Positions 44,760 to 54,861 of a DNA stretch of 64,000 nt are shown here, piece by piece. Numbering within the stretch: the stretch's first letter is position 1; each line of letters opens with the position of its first letter. Where the stretch lies: assembly GCF_000439375.1 (NCBI RefSeq), contig NZ_ATMI01000035.1, positions 96,499 to 160,498 on the forward strand. Reading direction: 5' to 3'. Source of the DNA: Tatumella saanichensis. Lineage in GTDB: Bacteria; Pseudomonadota; Gammaproteobacteria; Enterobacterales; Enterobacteriaceae. The notes beneath the pieces were generated by a model. It saw only the letters and a list, made by a program, of their open reading frames with translations, was not told the origin of the DNA and made no database searches. Position numbers and translations under genes: made by a program.

Positions 44760-45860
44760 GTGATAATCATTAGATATCTGGTTCGGGAGACGCTCAAAAG
44801 TCAATTCGCCATTCTGTTTATCCTACTGCTTATTTTCTTTTGTCAGAAGCTGGTCAGGATCCTCGGTGCGGCGGTAGATGGCGATGTCCCCACAAATTTA
44901 GTTCTGACCCTTTTGGGGTTAGGCGTGCCTGATATGGCACAACTTATCTTACCTTTAAGTCTGTTTCTAGCGATCCTGATGACGCTAGGAAGACTGTATA
45001 CCGAAAGTGAAATCACTGTCATGCATGCCTGCGGTCTTGGCAAAAGCGTGCTGGTGAAGGCTGCATTGATCTTGATGTTACTGACCTCTGCCATGGCAGC
45101 GGTCAATGTGGTATGGCTGGGCCCCTGGTCCTCCCGCTACCAGGACCAGGTGACACAGAATGCCCGTGCCAATCCGGGCTCCGCGGCACTGGCCGCTGGT
45201 CAGTTCCGCTCGTCCAGTGACGGTAACCAAGTTCTGTTTATCGAGAATGTGAAAGGTAACCAGTTCGGTAATGTCTTCCTGGCGCAGTTGCGACCGAAAG
45301 GTAATGCACGTCCATCAGTGGTACTGGCGGATCACGGGCATATGGTACAGCATGCGGACGGTTCGCAGACGGTAGTACTGGATAAAGGTACCCGCTATGA
45401 GGGGACCGCGATGCTGCGCGATTTCCGCATCACCGATTTTACCCAGTATCAAGCTTATATGGGCTACCGCCAAGCGACCTTGGATCCTAATGATTCCGAC
45501 CAAGCCAGCATGAGCACCCTATGGCATAACCATACCCCAGCCTTCCGCGCCGAGCTGAACTGGCGTCTGACGCTGGTGTTCTCGGTACTGATCATGGCAC
45601 TGATGGTGGTGCCGCTGAGCGTGGTCAACCCGCGCCAGGGACGGGTACTGTCGATGTTGCCGGCGATGTTGCTGTACCTGATTTTCTTCCTGTTACAGAG
45701 TTCGTTCCGGTCTAATGCGTCCAAAGGCAAGCTGGATCCGGCCGTTTGGATGTGGACGGTGAATATTGCTTACCTGCTGTTAGCCATTGCGCTGAATGTG
45801 TGGGATACGCTGCCGATGCGCCGTTTCAGAGCGAGTTTTAGCCGAAAAGGGGTTGCCTGA
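44760..45860 (+). CDS. lptF: LPS export ABC transporter permease LptF
   Basis: 366 residues, equal to E. coli, from GTG 44760 (M-IIIRYLVRETLKSQ). The 30 codons of open frame upstream are not conserved. Three N-terminal membrane helices, a periplasmic beta-jellyroll (about 130-260) and three C-terminal helices; conserved VVPLSVVNPRQGRVLSMLPAMLLYL. With LptG and LptB it extracts LPS from the inner membrane. It overlaps lptG by one base. Confidence 0.96.
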   Translation: MIIIRYLVRETLKSQFAILFILLLIFFCQKLVRILGAAVDGDVPTNLVLTLLGLGVPDMAQLILPLSLFLAILMTLGRLYTESEITVMHACGLGKSVLVKAALILMLLTSAMAAVNVVWLGPWSSRYQDQVTQNARANPGSAALAAGQFRSSSDGNQVLFIENVKGNQFGNVFLAQLRPKGNARPSVVLADHGHMVQHADGSQTVVLDKGTRYEGTAMLRDFRITDFTQYQAYMGYRQATLDPNDSDQASMSTLWHNHTPAFRAELNWRLTLVFSVLIMALMVVPLSVVNPRQGRVLSMLPAMLLYLIFFLLQSSFRSNASKGKLDPAVWMWTVNIAYLLLAIALNVWDTLPMRRFRASFSRKGVA

Positions 45861-46936
45861 TGTTTGGAGTTCTCGACCGCTATATCGGTAAAACCATCTT
45901 TAACACCATTATGATGACGTTATTTATGCTGGTGTCGTTATCCGGCATTATCAAATTCGTCGAACAGTTGCGTAAAACCGGCCAGGGTGCCTACACCGCC
46001 CTGGATGCCGGTTACTTTACCCTGCTGACAGTGCCCGCTGATTTAGAACTGTTTTTTCCGATGGCGGCCCTGTTAGGCGCGCTACTCGGACTGGGTAATC
46101 TGGCGCAGCGCAGTGAGCTGGTGGTAATGCAGGCTGCAGGCTTTACTCGTTTGCAGATCGCACTGTCAGTGATGAAAACCGCGATCCCGTTGGTGCTACT
46201 GTCGATGGCGATTGGCGAGTATGTTGCCCCTGCCGGTGATCAGATGGCCCATAACTATCGCGCCCAACAAATGCTAGGCGGGTCATTACTCTCTACCCAG
46301 GGCGGTTTATGGGCGAAAGACGGTAATAACTTTATCTTTATCGAGCATATCCGCAATGAAAATCAGCTGGATGGCGTCAGCATCTACCACTTTAACGGCC
46401 AGCGCCGCCTACAGAGCGTGCAGTATTCTGCTAATGCTCGTTGGGACAATGCGCAGCATCAATGGGATTTAACCCAGGTAGATCAATCAGACCTGACCAA
46501 TCCGCAACAAATTACCGGTTCACAGTCGGTAAGCGGTGCGTGGAAAACCTCATTGACCCCGGAGAAACTGGGTGTGGTCGCGCTGGATCCGGATTCATTA
46601 TCTATCCGTGGCCTGACCGACTATATCAAGTACCTGAAGCAGAGCGGCCAGAAAGCCGAACGTTATCAGCTTAACCTGTGGAGTAAAGTCATTCAGCCGC
46701 TGTCAGTGGCAGTGATGATGCTGATGGCGCTCTCCTTTATCTTTGGGCCGTTGCGCAGTGTGTCGATGGGGATGCGAGTGGTGACGGGGATCAGTTTTGG
46801 CTTTGTATTCTACGTGCTGGATAAAATCTTTGGGCCGCTGAGTCTGGTGTATGGCTTACCACCGTTCCTTGGGGCGATTCTGCCAAGTGCGGCCTTCTTC
46901 TCCGTCAGCCTCTATCTGCTGATTAAACGCCGTTAA
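45860..46936 (+). CDS. lptG: LPS export ABC transporter permease LptG
   Basis: 358 residues (E. coli 360). Paralogue of LptF with the same helix-jellyroll-helix plan: MFGVLDRYIGKTIFNTIMMTLFMLVSLSGIIKFVEQLR at the start and FGPLRSVSMGMRVVTGISFGFVFY at the C-terminal bundle. TGATG coupling to lptF. Confidence 0.97.
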   Translation: MFGVLDRYIGKTIFNTIMMTLFMLVSLSGIIKFVEQLRKTGQGAYTALDAGYFTLLTVPADLELFFPMAALLGALLGLGNLAQRSELVVMQAAGFTRLQIALSVMKTAIPLVLLSMAIGEYVAPAGDQMAHNYRAQQMLGGSLLSTQGGLWAKDGNNFIFIEHIRNENQLDGVSIYHFNGQRRLQSVQYSANARWDNAQHQWDLTQVDQSDLTNPQQITGSQSVSGAWKTSLTPEKLGVVALDPDSLSIRGLTDYIKYLKQSGQKAERYQLNLWSKVIQPLSVAVMMLMALSFIFGPLRSVSMGMRVVTGISFGFVFYVLDKIFGPLSLVYGLPPFLGAILPSAAFFSVSLYLLIKRR

Positions 46937-46953
46937 CCGGCGGTTGAAATGAC

Positions 46954-46981
46954 AAAGGGACACTGCGGTGTCCCTTTTTTA
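46954..46981 (+). terminator. Terminator after lptFG
   Basis: AAAGGGACAC, loop TGCG, GTGTCCCTTTTTT. The A-tract on its left lets it also serve the convergent yjiN transcript. Confidence 0.92.
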
Positions 46982-46997
46982 TGCCACGGCCTCTGAG

Positions 46998-48272
46998 TTA
47001 AAAATGGGGTAGGGCAATCAGCGCTGGGATTTCCGATAACAGAAATAACACCAGCCCAAGAGTCCCGCCGATCACCGTGCCGTTGATGCGGATCCGTTGC
47101 AGGTCATCACCAATATTCTGCTCAATCTGTGCCGACAGTTGCGCATCATCCCAACTTTTCACCGTATCGCTGATATGCCGTGTCAGAAAACGGGTGAACT
47201 CTGGCCCGGCCTGCACCACTGCCTGTTCAATATGGGTATTAAACGCCGCCCGCAGTTGCGGGTCTTGGCTAAGGGAATTGCCCAACCACAGGGTAGCGCG
47301 GGTGATCTGCTGGCCGGTTTGTGAGTCAGGGCGGATCATATCGGATTTCAGCCATTGGCTCAGGTCATCCCACAGTTCGCCGGTGTAGCGATTAAAGGTA
47401 TCATCCTCTTTTAGCCACTGCTTTAAACGCGCCGTGCGGACCTGCATCTGCGGATCATGTTTCAGTGACTCGATAAAGCGGCTGACTGCCCGGTTAACGC
47501 TGTTGCGTAACTGATGCTGCTCATCTTCAGCGATATCCAGCAACAGGCTGTCGATCATCGCAGTCACTTTATCGGCACCTTTGACGCCCAGCCACTCTAC
47601 CGACACGAGACGACTGATGGTCGGATACTCTTTGATAAACCACTGACTGATTTGCGAGGCGATAAACTCGCGGGACTGGGGAACCTGCAGTACTTTGGTC
47701 AGCTGACGGATCAGTGTATCCAGCAGCTCTTGATGGCGGTTTTCACGGGTCAGGCTCTCCAGCAGTAATACCGCCGCGTGGTTGAAATCTACGTTATCGA
47801 TAGCACGGTTGATCCCCTGATGTAGAAAACGGCGGATATGTTCATCGCTGCCCGCTTTTAAAAAACCGCTCACCAGCTGGCGCACTAATTGGCTCAGTCG
47901 CTCGGCACTGTGCGGATCACTCAGCCAGTTAGCCAGTTTCTGTGACGGGTCATGGCGGCGGATCAGGGTCAGCAGGCTGTCGGTACTGAGGAATTTCTCT
48001 TCAACAAAACGGCCCAGGTTATCGGCAATTCGCTGTTTATTACGCGGAATAATGGCAGTCTTGCGGCGGGCAAAGGGGATCTCACGAAACAGTGCTGTCA
48101 CCGCAAACCAGTCCGCCAGTCCGCCGACCATCGCCGCCTCGGCGATGGATTTCAGGCCACGTACCCACAGGATCTGCGGCAGAAACAGTGTCACCACAAA
48201 CAGCAGGGTGGCGGCGGCCAGCAGTAGCCCTGCAACACCTTTAACAGTTTTAAAACCGGTTTTTTTATCCAT
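46998..48272 (-). CDS. yjiN: DUF445 inner-membrane protein YjiN
   Basis: 424 residues (E. coli YjiN 426). One N-terminal membrane helix (VAGLLLAAATLLFVVTLFLP) with the DUF445 motif AEAAMVGGLADWFAVTALFREIP, a long soluble alpha-helical region, and a last helix TVIGGTLGLVLFLLSEIP. The function is not established. In E. coli it lies elsewhere in the same chromosomal quarter. Confidence 0.9.
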   Translation of the reverse strand: MDKKTGFKTVKGVAGLLLAAATLLFVVTLFLPQILWVRGLKSIAEAAMVGGLADWFAVTALFREIPFARRKTAIIPRNKQRIADNLGRFVEEKFLSTDSLLTLIRRHDPSQKLANWLSDPHSAERLSQLVRQLVSGFLKAGSDEHIRRFLHQGINRAIDNVDFNHAAVLLLESLTRENRHQELLDTLIRQLTKVLQVPQSREFIASQISQWFIKEYPTISRLVSVEWLGVKGADKVTAMIDSLLLDIAEDEQHQLRNSVNRAVSRFIESLKHDPQMQVRTARLKQWLKEDDTFNRYTGELWDDLSQWLKSDMIRPDSQTGQQITRATLWLGNSLSQDPQLRAAFNTHIEQAVVQAGPEFTRFLTRHISDTVKSWDDAQLSAQIEQNIGDDLQRIRINGTVIGGTLGLVLFLLSEIPALIALPHF

Positions 48273-48370
48273 ATTGGCGCCTGATAATTCCTGAAAAAGC
48301 GAAGCGTACAGTGATCGCTGATAGCCTTAGCATAGCAACGGAAAGGCAACGACTGCCAAAAATCAGACAG

Positions 48371-49294
48371 TTATCCGTGTAGCGGTTCTTGGAACTGATC
48401 ACTGCGTTTCTGTAGCTGCTCGGTCATAAACTCCAGAAACAGGCTCATGGCGGCGGAGTGCTGTCGTCCCGGCATCAGATGAATTTGCAGAGTACGCTGA
48501 GTAAGCTGATTAATATCCAAGCTGCGTAACACCAGCGGGTTATCTTCATTATTGAACGGAACAGTAAAACGGCTGCACAGTGTGACTGCCTGTGGCGTCT
48601 GGCGCAGGAAGTTATACAGGGTGGCAAAATTATTGCAGGTCAGGGTCGGTTCGATAAAGACCCCGTTCATCTGGCAGGAAAGATCGAACAACTGCCGCAC
48701 GGTGGTGGTCTGATCGGTGAGGGCCACCGGATAACTGCTCAGATCCTGCAAACGGAAGGTATGGCTGGCTAACGGATGCTGTGCCGACATCACCACCAGG
48801 ACCGGTGCCGGCCAGCTACCGGCGATTTGCACGCTGCGCTCAGGGTGCAAGCAAAACTGTAATCCCAGATCACACTCGCCACGGTTCAGGCTTTCTGACA
48901 CCTGACGAACATTGCCAGCCTGAATATGAAAACTGACTGACGGATATTGCCGACGGAACAGCGAACACAACGCTGGCAGCAGATCATAGGCCAGCCCTTC
49001 AGTACAGGCGATACGGATGGCGGTGCGGCGTACCGCGGTCAGTCCTTTAATTTCCGATAAGGTCGCATCCATGTCTCGTTGGCTCTGGCGTAAACGGTGT
49101 TCAAAGATCTTGCCCGCATCGTTCAGCACCATCCCCCGAGCGTGGCGATCAAACAGTGGTACGCCTACTTCTTCTTCCAAACGTTGGATCTGCCGGCTGA
49201 TGGCAGAAGTGGCGACAAACAATTGGCGGCTGGCGGCACTGAGTGAGCCACTGTCGGCCACCGCCAGAAAATAACGGAATTCGGTACTGAGCAT
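48371..49294 (-). CDS. LysR-family transcriptional regulator
   Basis: 307 residues. Winged HTH in residues 1-60 (FRYFLAVADSGSLSAASRQLFVATSAISRQI) and a two-lobed effector domain. It is divergent from the M20 peptidase-MHS transporter genes across 157 bases, the classical arrangement for a LysR protein that activates its neighbours in response to their substrate. Confidence 0.88.
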   Translation of the reverse strand: MLSTEFRYFLAVADSGSLSAASRQLFVATSAISRQIQRLEEEVGVPLFDRHARGMVLNDAGKIFEHRLRQSQRDMDATLSEIKGLTAVRRTAIRIACTEGLAYDLLPALCSLFRRQYPSVSFHIQAGNVRQVSESLNRGECDLGLQFCLHPERSVQIAGSWPAPVLVVMSAQHPLASHTFRLQDLSSYPVALTDQTTTVRQLFDLSCQMNGVFIEPTLTCNNFATLYNFLRQTPQAVTLCSRFTVPFNNEDNPLVLRSLDINQLTQRTLQIHLMPGRQHSAAMSLFLEFMTEQLQKRSDQFQEPLHG

Positions 49295-49451
49295 CGATCT
49301 GCCTCACTGTGGTGCATGCTGTGTCATTGTGCAGTTTTCCATTGCTTTGAAAGCAACGCTTATTTGATATTTTTATAATTGCAGCAAAGGTCCAGAGTAG
49401 CTTAGATTGTTTGAACAATAAAATAATTCTGATAATAAACTGGACAGACTA

Positions 49452-50876
49452 ATGACAGCTGAAAAAGCGATTGCCAACGCCAGGGCCTGGTTCGACAGCG
49501 GGGAATTTAAACAGACACTGGCCCGCCGTATTGCCATCCGTTCCGAAAGCCAGCGTGATGACCGTGATGAAGACATTCAGGTCTATCTGCAACAAGAAAT
49601 CACGCCGGCTATGGAAGCGATGGGATTCACCCTGACGTCCCTGGAAAACCCCAAAGCTCCAAAACGGCCAATGGTACTGGCGACCCGTATCGAAGATCCG
49701 GCACTGCCGACCCTGCTGTGCTACGGCCACGGTGATGTGGTGTTTGGGGACGACGAAAACTGGCGTGAAGGCCTAGACCCGTGGCAGCTGATCGAAGAAG
49801 GCGATCGCTGGTACGGACGCGGCAGTGCTGACAACAAAGGTCAGCATTCCGTGAATATCGCGGCCCTAGAGCAGATTTTTGCGTTACGCGGTGGCCGTCT
49901 CGGCTTTAACTGCAAGTTCTTGTTTGAGATGGGCGAAGAAATCAGCTCCCCGGGCCTGGCGGAGATCTGCCAGCAGCACGGCGAGTTACTCAGTGCGGAT
50001 GTGTTTATCGCCTCCGATGGTCCACGTCTGGATGCCACCAGCCCGACCCTATTCCTTGGTTCACGCGGGGCCGTCAATGTCCGTCTGACCATCCACGCCC
50101 GTGATCGCGATTACCACTCCGGCAACTGGGGCGGTCTGCTGACCAACCCGGCGACCCGCTTGTGTAACGCGATCAGTAGTCTGGTCAACCAGCATGGTCA
50201 ATTACAGGTCAGTGCCCTGAAGCCACCGGCCATTAGCGACAGTGTCCGTAAAATTCTCAGCGAGATTAACTTGCAACCGGGGAGTGATAGCCCAGAAATC
50301 GACCCGAACTGGGGCGAAGCTGGTCTGACGCCGGTTGAGCGTCTTTACGGCTGGAACACCCTAGAAGTGCTGGCAATGACTGGCGGTAACCCACAGCGTC
50401 CGATGAACGCAATCCCGGGCAATGCAACTGCGGTCTGTCAGTTACGTTTCGTGGTGGGTACCGACTGGGAAAATATTGGTCGTCATCTACAAGACCATCT
50501 GGCGTCACAGGGCTTTGCCGATGTGCAGGTTGACGTGCTGCGCGGCACACCGGCCACTCGTCTTGATCCGCAAGACCCGTTGGTGGGCTGGGCGCTAACC
50601 TCTATGCAGACCAGCAGCGGTAAAAAACCGACCTTACTGCCAAATCTCGGCGGATCACTGCCGAATGATGTCTTTGCCGATATCCTCAATCTTCCGACCC
50701 TGTGGGTACCTCATTCCTATCCGGCTTGTGGTCAGCATGCGGCTGATGAACATATGCTGAAATCCATCGCTCGTGAAGGTCTGATCATGATGACGCATCT
50801 GCTGTGGGAGTTCGGTGAGAAAGGTGAGCAGTTAGTGGCAAGCCATCAGGCGTATCAGCAGCAGGGGCAGGCGTAA
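49452..50876 (+). CDS. M20-family zinc metallopeptidase / amidohydrolase
   Basis: 474 residues. Dizinc M20 motifs: CYGHGDVV, WYGRGSADNKGQHSVN, FEMGEEISSPGLA (general-base Glu), ASDGPRLD, and a dimerisation domain with DYHSGNWGG. C-terminal His in PACGQHAADEHM. Such enzymes remove N-acyl groups or cleave dipeptides. TAATG overlap with the following transporter makes one coupled uptake-and-hydrolysis unit; the substrate is unknown. Confidence 0.88.
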   Translation: MTAEKAIANARAWFDSGEFKQTLARRIAIRSESQRDDRDEDIQVYLQQEITPAMEAMGFTLTSLENPKAPKRPMVLATRIEDPALPTLLCYGHGDVVFGDDENWREGLDPWQLIEEGDRWYGRGSADNKGQHSVNIAALEQIFALRGGRLGFNCKFLFEMGEEISSPGLAEICQQHGELLSADVFIASDGPRLDATSPTLFLGSRGAVNVRLTIHARDRDYHSGNWGGLLTNPATRLCNAISSLVNQHGQLQVSALKPPAISDSVRKILSEINLQPGSDSPEIDPNWGEAGLTPVERLYGWNTLEVLAMTGGNPQRPMNAIPGNATAVCQLRFVVGTDWENIGRHLQDHLASQGFADVQVDVLRGTPATRLDPQDPLVGWALTSMQTSSGKKPTLLPNLGGSLPNDVFADILNLPTLWVPHSYPACGQHAADEHMLKSIAREGLIMMTHLLWEFGEKGEQLVASHQAYQQQGQA

Positions 50877-52138
50877 TGAGCAACACGACTGCCCGTCCGG
50901 CACCCAACCTGTATAAAACCCTGTTTTCGACCTGTGTCGGAAATGCCTTAGAATGGTTTGATATCGCGGTCTATGCCTTTTTTGCCCGTTATATTGCCCA
51001 TGAATTTTTCCCGACTCAGGATCCGTCGGTCTCCATGCTGCTGACCTTTGGTAGTTTCGGCGTCTCCTTCCTGATCCGTCCATTAGGGGCGATTGTGCTG
51101 GGCAACTACGCCGACCGCCATGGACGAAAAAATGCCCTGATGTTATCCATTATTCTGATGACATTAGGCTGTGCGATGATCGTCTTTATGCCGGGCTATG
51201 CCACTATTGGTCTGGCGGCTCCGGTCTTGATCTTACTGGCACGTCTGATCCAGGGGTTTTCTGCCGGCGGAGAATTTGGCAGTTCAACTGCTTTCCTGGT
51301 CGAGCACTTTCCGCAGCGTAAAGCCTTCATTGCCAGTTGGCAGTTTGCCACCCAGGGAGCCAGTACCTTATTGGCCTCTGCGTTTGGTCTGGGATTAACC
51401 CAGTACCTAACGGATGCTGAAATTCAACAGTGGGGCTGGCGTATCCCGTTTGTTTTCGGCCTGCTGATTGGCCCAGTCGGTCTGTATATTCGTCGTCATG
51501 TTCATGAGCCGGAACAGTCTGTCAAACAGCGCGCCGTAGAATCTCCGCTGAAAAAGCTGGTCACCGGTCAACGCCATCTGTTAGTGCTGGCCGTCGGTTT
51601 GATGGTGATCTCTACCGGTATCAACTACATGCTGAACTATGTACCGACCTATGCCACTAAAAACCTGCATCTGCCAGGCAAAGCAGCCTTTACTGCGACT
51701 CTGTTAGGCGGGATTATTCTGACGGTGATCACACCGCTAGCGGGCTTACTGGCGGAGAAAATTGGCCGCCGTCCGCTGATGTGGACCTCGCTGGTGTTAC
51801 TGTTGATCACCATCTACCCAGCCTTTAGCATGGTGGTCAGCCATCCGGATGCGACGATGTTGATCCTGCTGGTGGGGTGGTTGGCGCTGCTGAAATCGAT
51901 CTACTTCGCGACAGTCCCGTCGATGATGGCGGATCTGTTCCCCGTCAGTACCCGTGCCAGTGGCATGGCGATCAGCTACAACATCGCGGTCACCGTATTC
52001 GGTGGTTTTGCACCGCTGATTTGTAGCCTGTTGATCACCGCTACCGGCACCTCACTGGCCCCAGGCTATTATCTGATGGCGCTGGCGGTACTGAGTAGCT
52101 TAGCAATGATCAGTGCTAAACGGCATCAGCCAGCTTGA
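50876..52138 (+). CDS. MHS-family MFS metabolite:H+ symporter
   Basis: 420 residues, 12 predicted membrane segments. Typical of the ProP/KgtP/citrate group: GNALEWFDIAVYAFFA at helix 1, GNYADRHGRKNAL loop 2-3, RLIQGFSAGGEFGSSTAFLVEHFPQR after helix 4. This group imports carboxylates, betaine or similar. Its partner is the M20 hydrolase. Confidence 0.88.
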   Translation: MSNTTARPAPNLYKTLFSTCVGNALEWFDIAVYAFFARYIAHEFFPTQDPSVSMLLTFGSFGVSFLIRPLGAIVLGNYADRHGRKNALMLSIILMTLGCAMIVFMPGYATIGLAAPVLILLARLIQGFSAGGEFGSSTAFLVEHFPQRKAFIASWQFATQGASTLLASAFGLGLTQYLTDAEIQQWGWRIPFVFGLLIGPVGLYIRRHVHEPEQSVKQRAVESPLKKLVTGQRHLLVLAVGLMVISTGINYMLNYVPTYATKNLHLPGKAAFTATLLGGIILTVITPLAGLLAEKIGRRPLMWTSLVLLLITIYPAFSMVVSHPDATMLILLVGWLALLKSIYFATVPSMMADLFPVSTRASGMAISYNIAVTVFGGFAPLICSLLITATGTSLAPGYYLMALAVLSSLAMISAKRHQPA

Positions 52139-52151
52139 TCGCGTTAAGTGC

Positions 52152-52179
52152 AAAAAAGGGGCCTTGCGGCCCCTTTTTT
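52152..52179. terminator. Bidirectional terminator between the MFS gene and yjgR
   Basis: AAAAAAGGGGCC, loop TTGC, GGCCCCTTTTTT: a symmetric stem with A- and T-tracts, serving both convergent genes. Confidence 0.93.
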
Positions 52180-52190
52180 ACGTTTAGCGT

Positions 52191-53693
52191 TTACTTTCGG
52201 CCGCCGAACAGACTGCCTAATACTCCGCGTAAGATCTGGTTAGTCACTTGGCGGGTAGCACTTTTAGCCATAGTCTGTACTACGCCATCATGTTTGCCAC
52301 CCCGCGGACCGGTGTAGCCGAACAGGATCTTCTTCAGTCCATCCATAATAGGGCTTTCTTCACTACTGTCTTGGCCTTTCGCCTGCGGGGCATTGCTCTG
52401 TTCACCGGCGGCTTGGACGCCTTTCTGTAGTAATTCATAGGCGGACTCTCGGTCCACCACTTCGTCATATTTGCCGTACAGCGGCGAGTGATTAATCAGC
52501 GCATTACGCTCATCTGCGGTCAAAGGCCCCATCCGCGAACCCGGAGCGATCACCATCGCCCGTTCGGTCACTGAGGGACTGCCTTTTTCATCGAGGAAAG
52601 AGATCAGTGCTTCACCGGTTCCCAACTGTTGAATAGCTTCTGCCATATCAAAGCCGGGATTCGCCCGCATGGTGGTAGCGGCGGCTTTCACCGCTTTTTG
52701 ATCACGCGGCGTAAAGGCACGCAGGGCATGTTGCACCCGGTTCCCTAACTGACCTAATACGATGTCGGGAATATCTGCCGGATTCTGACTAACAAAATAG
52801 ACGCCGACTCCTTTGGAGCGGATCAGGCGCATAACCTGCTGAATTTTTTCCAGTAACACATCCGGCACATCGTCAAACAGCAGGTGAGCCTCATCAAAGA
52901 AAAACACCAGTTTCGGTTTCTCCAGATCCCCAGCTTCTGGTAACTGTTCGTACAGTTCAGACAGCATCCACAGCAGGCTGGTGGCGTACAGTTTCGGCAT
53001 CTGATAGAGCTTCTCAGCACTAAGAATATTGATGATGCCGCGGCCCTGATCATCAGTCCGCATCCAGTCGCGGATATCTAGCATCGGTTCACCGAAGAAA
53101 TGTTCCGCTCCCTGTTGTTCCAGCGCCAGTAGACCGCGCTGGATAGCACCGACCGAGGCAGTGCTGATATTGCCGTATTCGGTGGTAAAGGCTTTGGCAT
53201 TTTCGCCGATAAACTGCACCATGGCGCGCAGATCTTTAAAGTCCAACAGTAACATGCCGCGATCATCGGCAATACGGAACACGATCTGTAACACTCCAGA
53301 CTGCACTTCATTAAGGTTCAGTAACCGTGCCAACAGCAGCGGGCCAAGATCCGATACCGTGGCCCGTACTGGGTGACCTTTCTCACCAAAAATATCCCAC
53401 AGCACCACTGGGTTAGCCTGTGGCTGCCAGTCATCTGCCGCACCGATTTTTTCCAGTCGTGCTTGCAGCTTTTCACTGCTTTCACCGGGTTTAGCAATGC
53501 CGCTGAGGTCACCTTTGACATCAGCCATAAACACCGGCACACCAATGGCGGAGAAAGATTCGGCCATTTTCTGCAGGGTAACGGTTTTTCCTGTGCCGGT
53601 GGCCCCGGTGATCAGTCCATGACGGTTAGCCAGCGCAGGCAGCAGATTAAGGGTCAGTTCCCGAGTTCGGGCGATCAGTAATGGATCAGTCAT
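52191..53693 (-). CDS. yjgR: HerA-like P-loop ATPase YjgR (DUF853)
   Basis: 500 residues, as in E. coli. Walker A GATGTGKT near residue 30, DVKGDLSG, Walker [15 protein letters not shown], and a C-terminal low-complexity region ending [12 protein letters not shown]. It is related to HerA/FtsK translocases; the cellular role is not settled. In E. coli yjgR also lies near lptFG. Confidence 0.93.
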   Translation of the reverse strand: MTDPLLIARTRELTLNLLPALANRHGLITGATGTGKTVTLQKMAESFSAIGVPVFMADVKGDLSGIAKPGESSEKLQARLEKIGAADDWQPQANPVVLWDIFGEKGHPVRATVSDLGPLLLARLLNLNEVQSGVLQIVFRIADDRGMLLLDFKDLRAMVQFIGENAKAFTTEYGNISTASVGAIQRGLLALEQQGAEHFFGEPMLDIRDWMRTDDQGRGIINILSAEKLYQMPKLYATSLLWMLSELYEQLPEAGDLEKPKLVFFFDEAHLLFDDVPDVLLEKIQQVMRLIRSKGVGVYFVSQNPADIPDIVLGQLGNRVQHALRAFTPRDQKAVKAAATTMRANPGFDMAEAIQQLGTGEALISFLDEKGSPSVTERAMVIAPGSRMGPLTADERNALINHSPLYGKYDEVVDRESAYELLQKGVQAAGEQSNAPQAKGQDSSEESPIMDGLKKILFGYTGPRGGKHDGVVQTMAKSATRQVTNQILRGVLGSLFGGRK

Positions 53694-54102
53694 ACGGTTT
53701 AGTCTCTGGTGTTAACGTCTGTGATGGTCGGTTACCCGCATCCTGCGGGCATCAGCTTCTATCTGTTGTCCGCGATCCATTCAGCAGGATACCGCACAGA
53801 TTTACAATTAAGGGGTAGATAACAGTGAATAAAACTATAGCGACAGTCGGCTAAAAAATATACCCATGAATTTATCGGGGATATGGCATTTTTTACCCTC
53901 AGAGACCACGCTTAATTTAGCCAGTGGACAACAAGATTATGAAGTGATTATCTGAGGTCAATTATGTTATTAACATATTAAAATAATGTGCTGCATGGTG
54001 TAATGTAATCGTTTTCATTGTTAGTGAAATATTGGTTTTCGTCGTGCCTGGGTCACATAGGCAGAAAATAATGACACTATGAGCAAATGAGAGTCGTCGC
54101 TT
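53694..54102. other. Intergenic region before the GMC dehydrogenase operon, with a LacI-type dyad
   Basis: 409 bases without a gene, AT-rich from 53800. At 54004-54017 the sequence TGTAATCGTTTTCA fits TGNAANCGNTTNCA, the central-CG palindrome used by LacI/GalR-family regulators. It lies 86 bases before the first dehydrogenase gene. No LacI-family gene is in the window. Confidence 0.45.
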
Positions 54103-54831
54103 ATGCTTTTGCAAAAAAACACCACTCGCCGTAAATTTCTGCTCGGTTCACTGATGGCATTGCCACTGACAGAGCTGGTCCTTAAGGGCTTAACCGCCGC
54201 GCAGGCTGCAGAAATGGCCGCCCCGGATCTGGATCACTACCAGCCGGTCTTTTTTAACCCCGAAGAATGGCAGTTTATCCTCGCCGCCACCGACCGCATT
54301 ATCCCCGCCGGCGGACAGGGCAAAGCCCCTGGAGCACTGGAAACCAATGTGCCGATCTTTATCGATCAGCAATTGCATGACCAGCACTTTGGTAAAGAGA
54401 TCTATATGCAGGGGCCGTTTAACCCCCATGCACCGGCCACCATGGGCTATCAGATCCCGTTCTACCCGCAACAGATTTATCAGACCGGTATTCGTCTGAC
54501 TAATCAGTGGAGCCAACAAAACCTGCAGAAACCTTTCCATGAGCTCTCAGAGCAGGATAAAAACAAGGTGCTGACGGCGTTACAGAAAAACACCCTCGAT
54601 TTTTCTGCCCTTGGAGAAAATACCCTTAAGGCCTCGCAGTTCTTCACCCAACTGCTCGGGGAGACCAAACACGGTTATCTGGCCGACCCGATGTATGGCG
54701 GAAATAAAGGGATGAAAGCCTGGATTGCGATTGGCTTCCCGGGGGCGCGGGCCAGTTATCTCGAATGGGTCAAACAACATAACGTCAAGTACCCATTAGG
54801 TCCGGTCAGTCTGTTGGGCGAAACCGCCTGA
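54103..54831 (+). CDS. Gluconate 2-dehydrogenase subunit 3 family protein (small subunit, Tat substrate)
   Basis: 242 residues. Twin-arginine signal TRRKFLLGS with the hydrophobic stretch ending AAQAAE. The mature part matches the small gamma subunit of membrane FAD dehydrogenases (FNPEEWQFILAATDRIIP and HGYLADPMYGGNKGMKAWIAIGFPG). This subunit carries the folded flavoprotein across the membrane by the Tat route, since the large subunit has no signal of its own. First gene of a three-gene operon. Confidence 0.92.
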   Translation: MLLQKNTTRRKFLLGSLMALPLTELVLKGLTAAQAAEMAAPDLDHYQPVFFNPEEWQFILAATDRIIPAGGQGKAPGALETNVPIFIDQQLHDQHFGKEIYMQGPFNPHAPATMGYQIPFYPQQIYQTGIRLTNQWSQQNLQKPFHELSEQDKNKVLTALQKNTLDFSALGENTLKASQFFTQLLGETKHGYLADPMYGGNKGMKAWIAIGFPGARASYLEWVKQHNVKYPLGPVSLLGETA

Positions 54832-54861
54832 TCAGCGTTTTTCTGAATAACAAGGTTTGCT

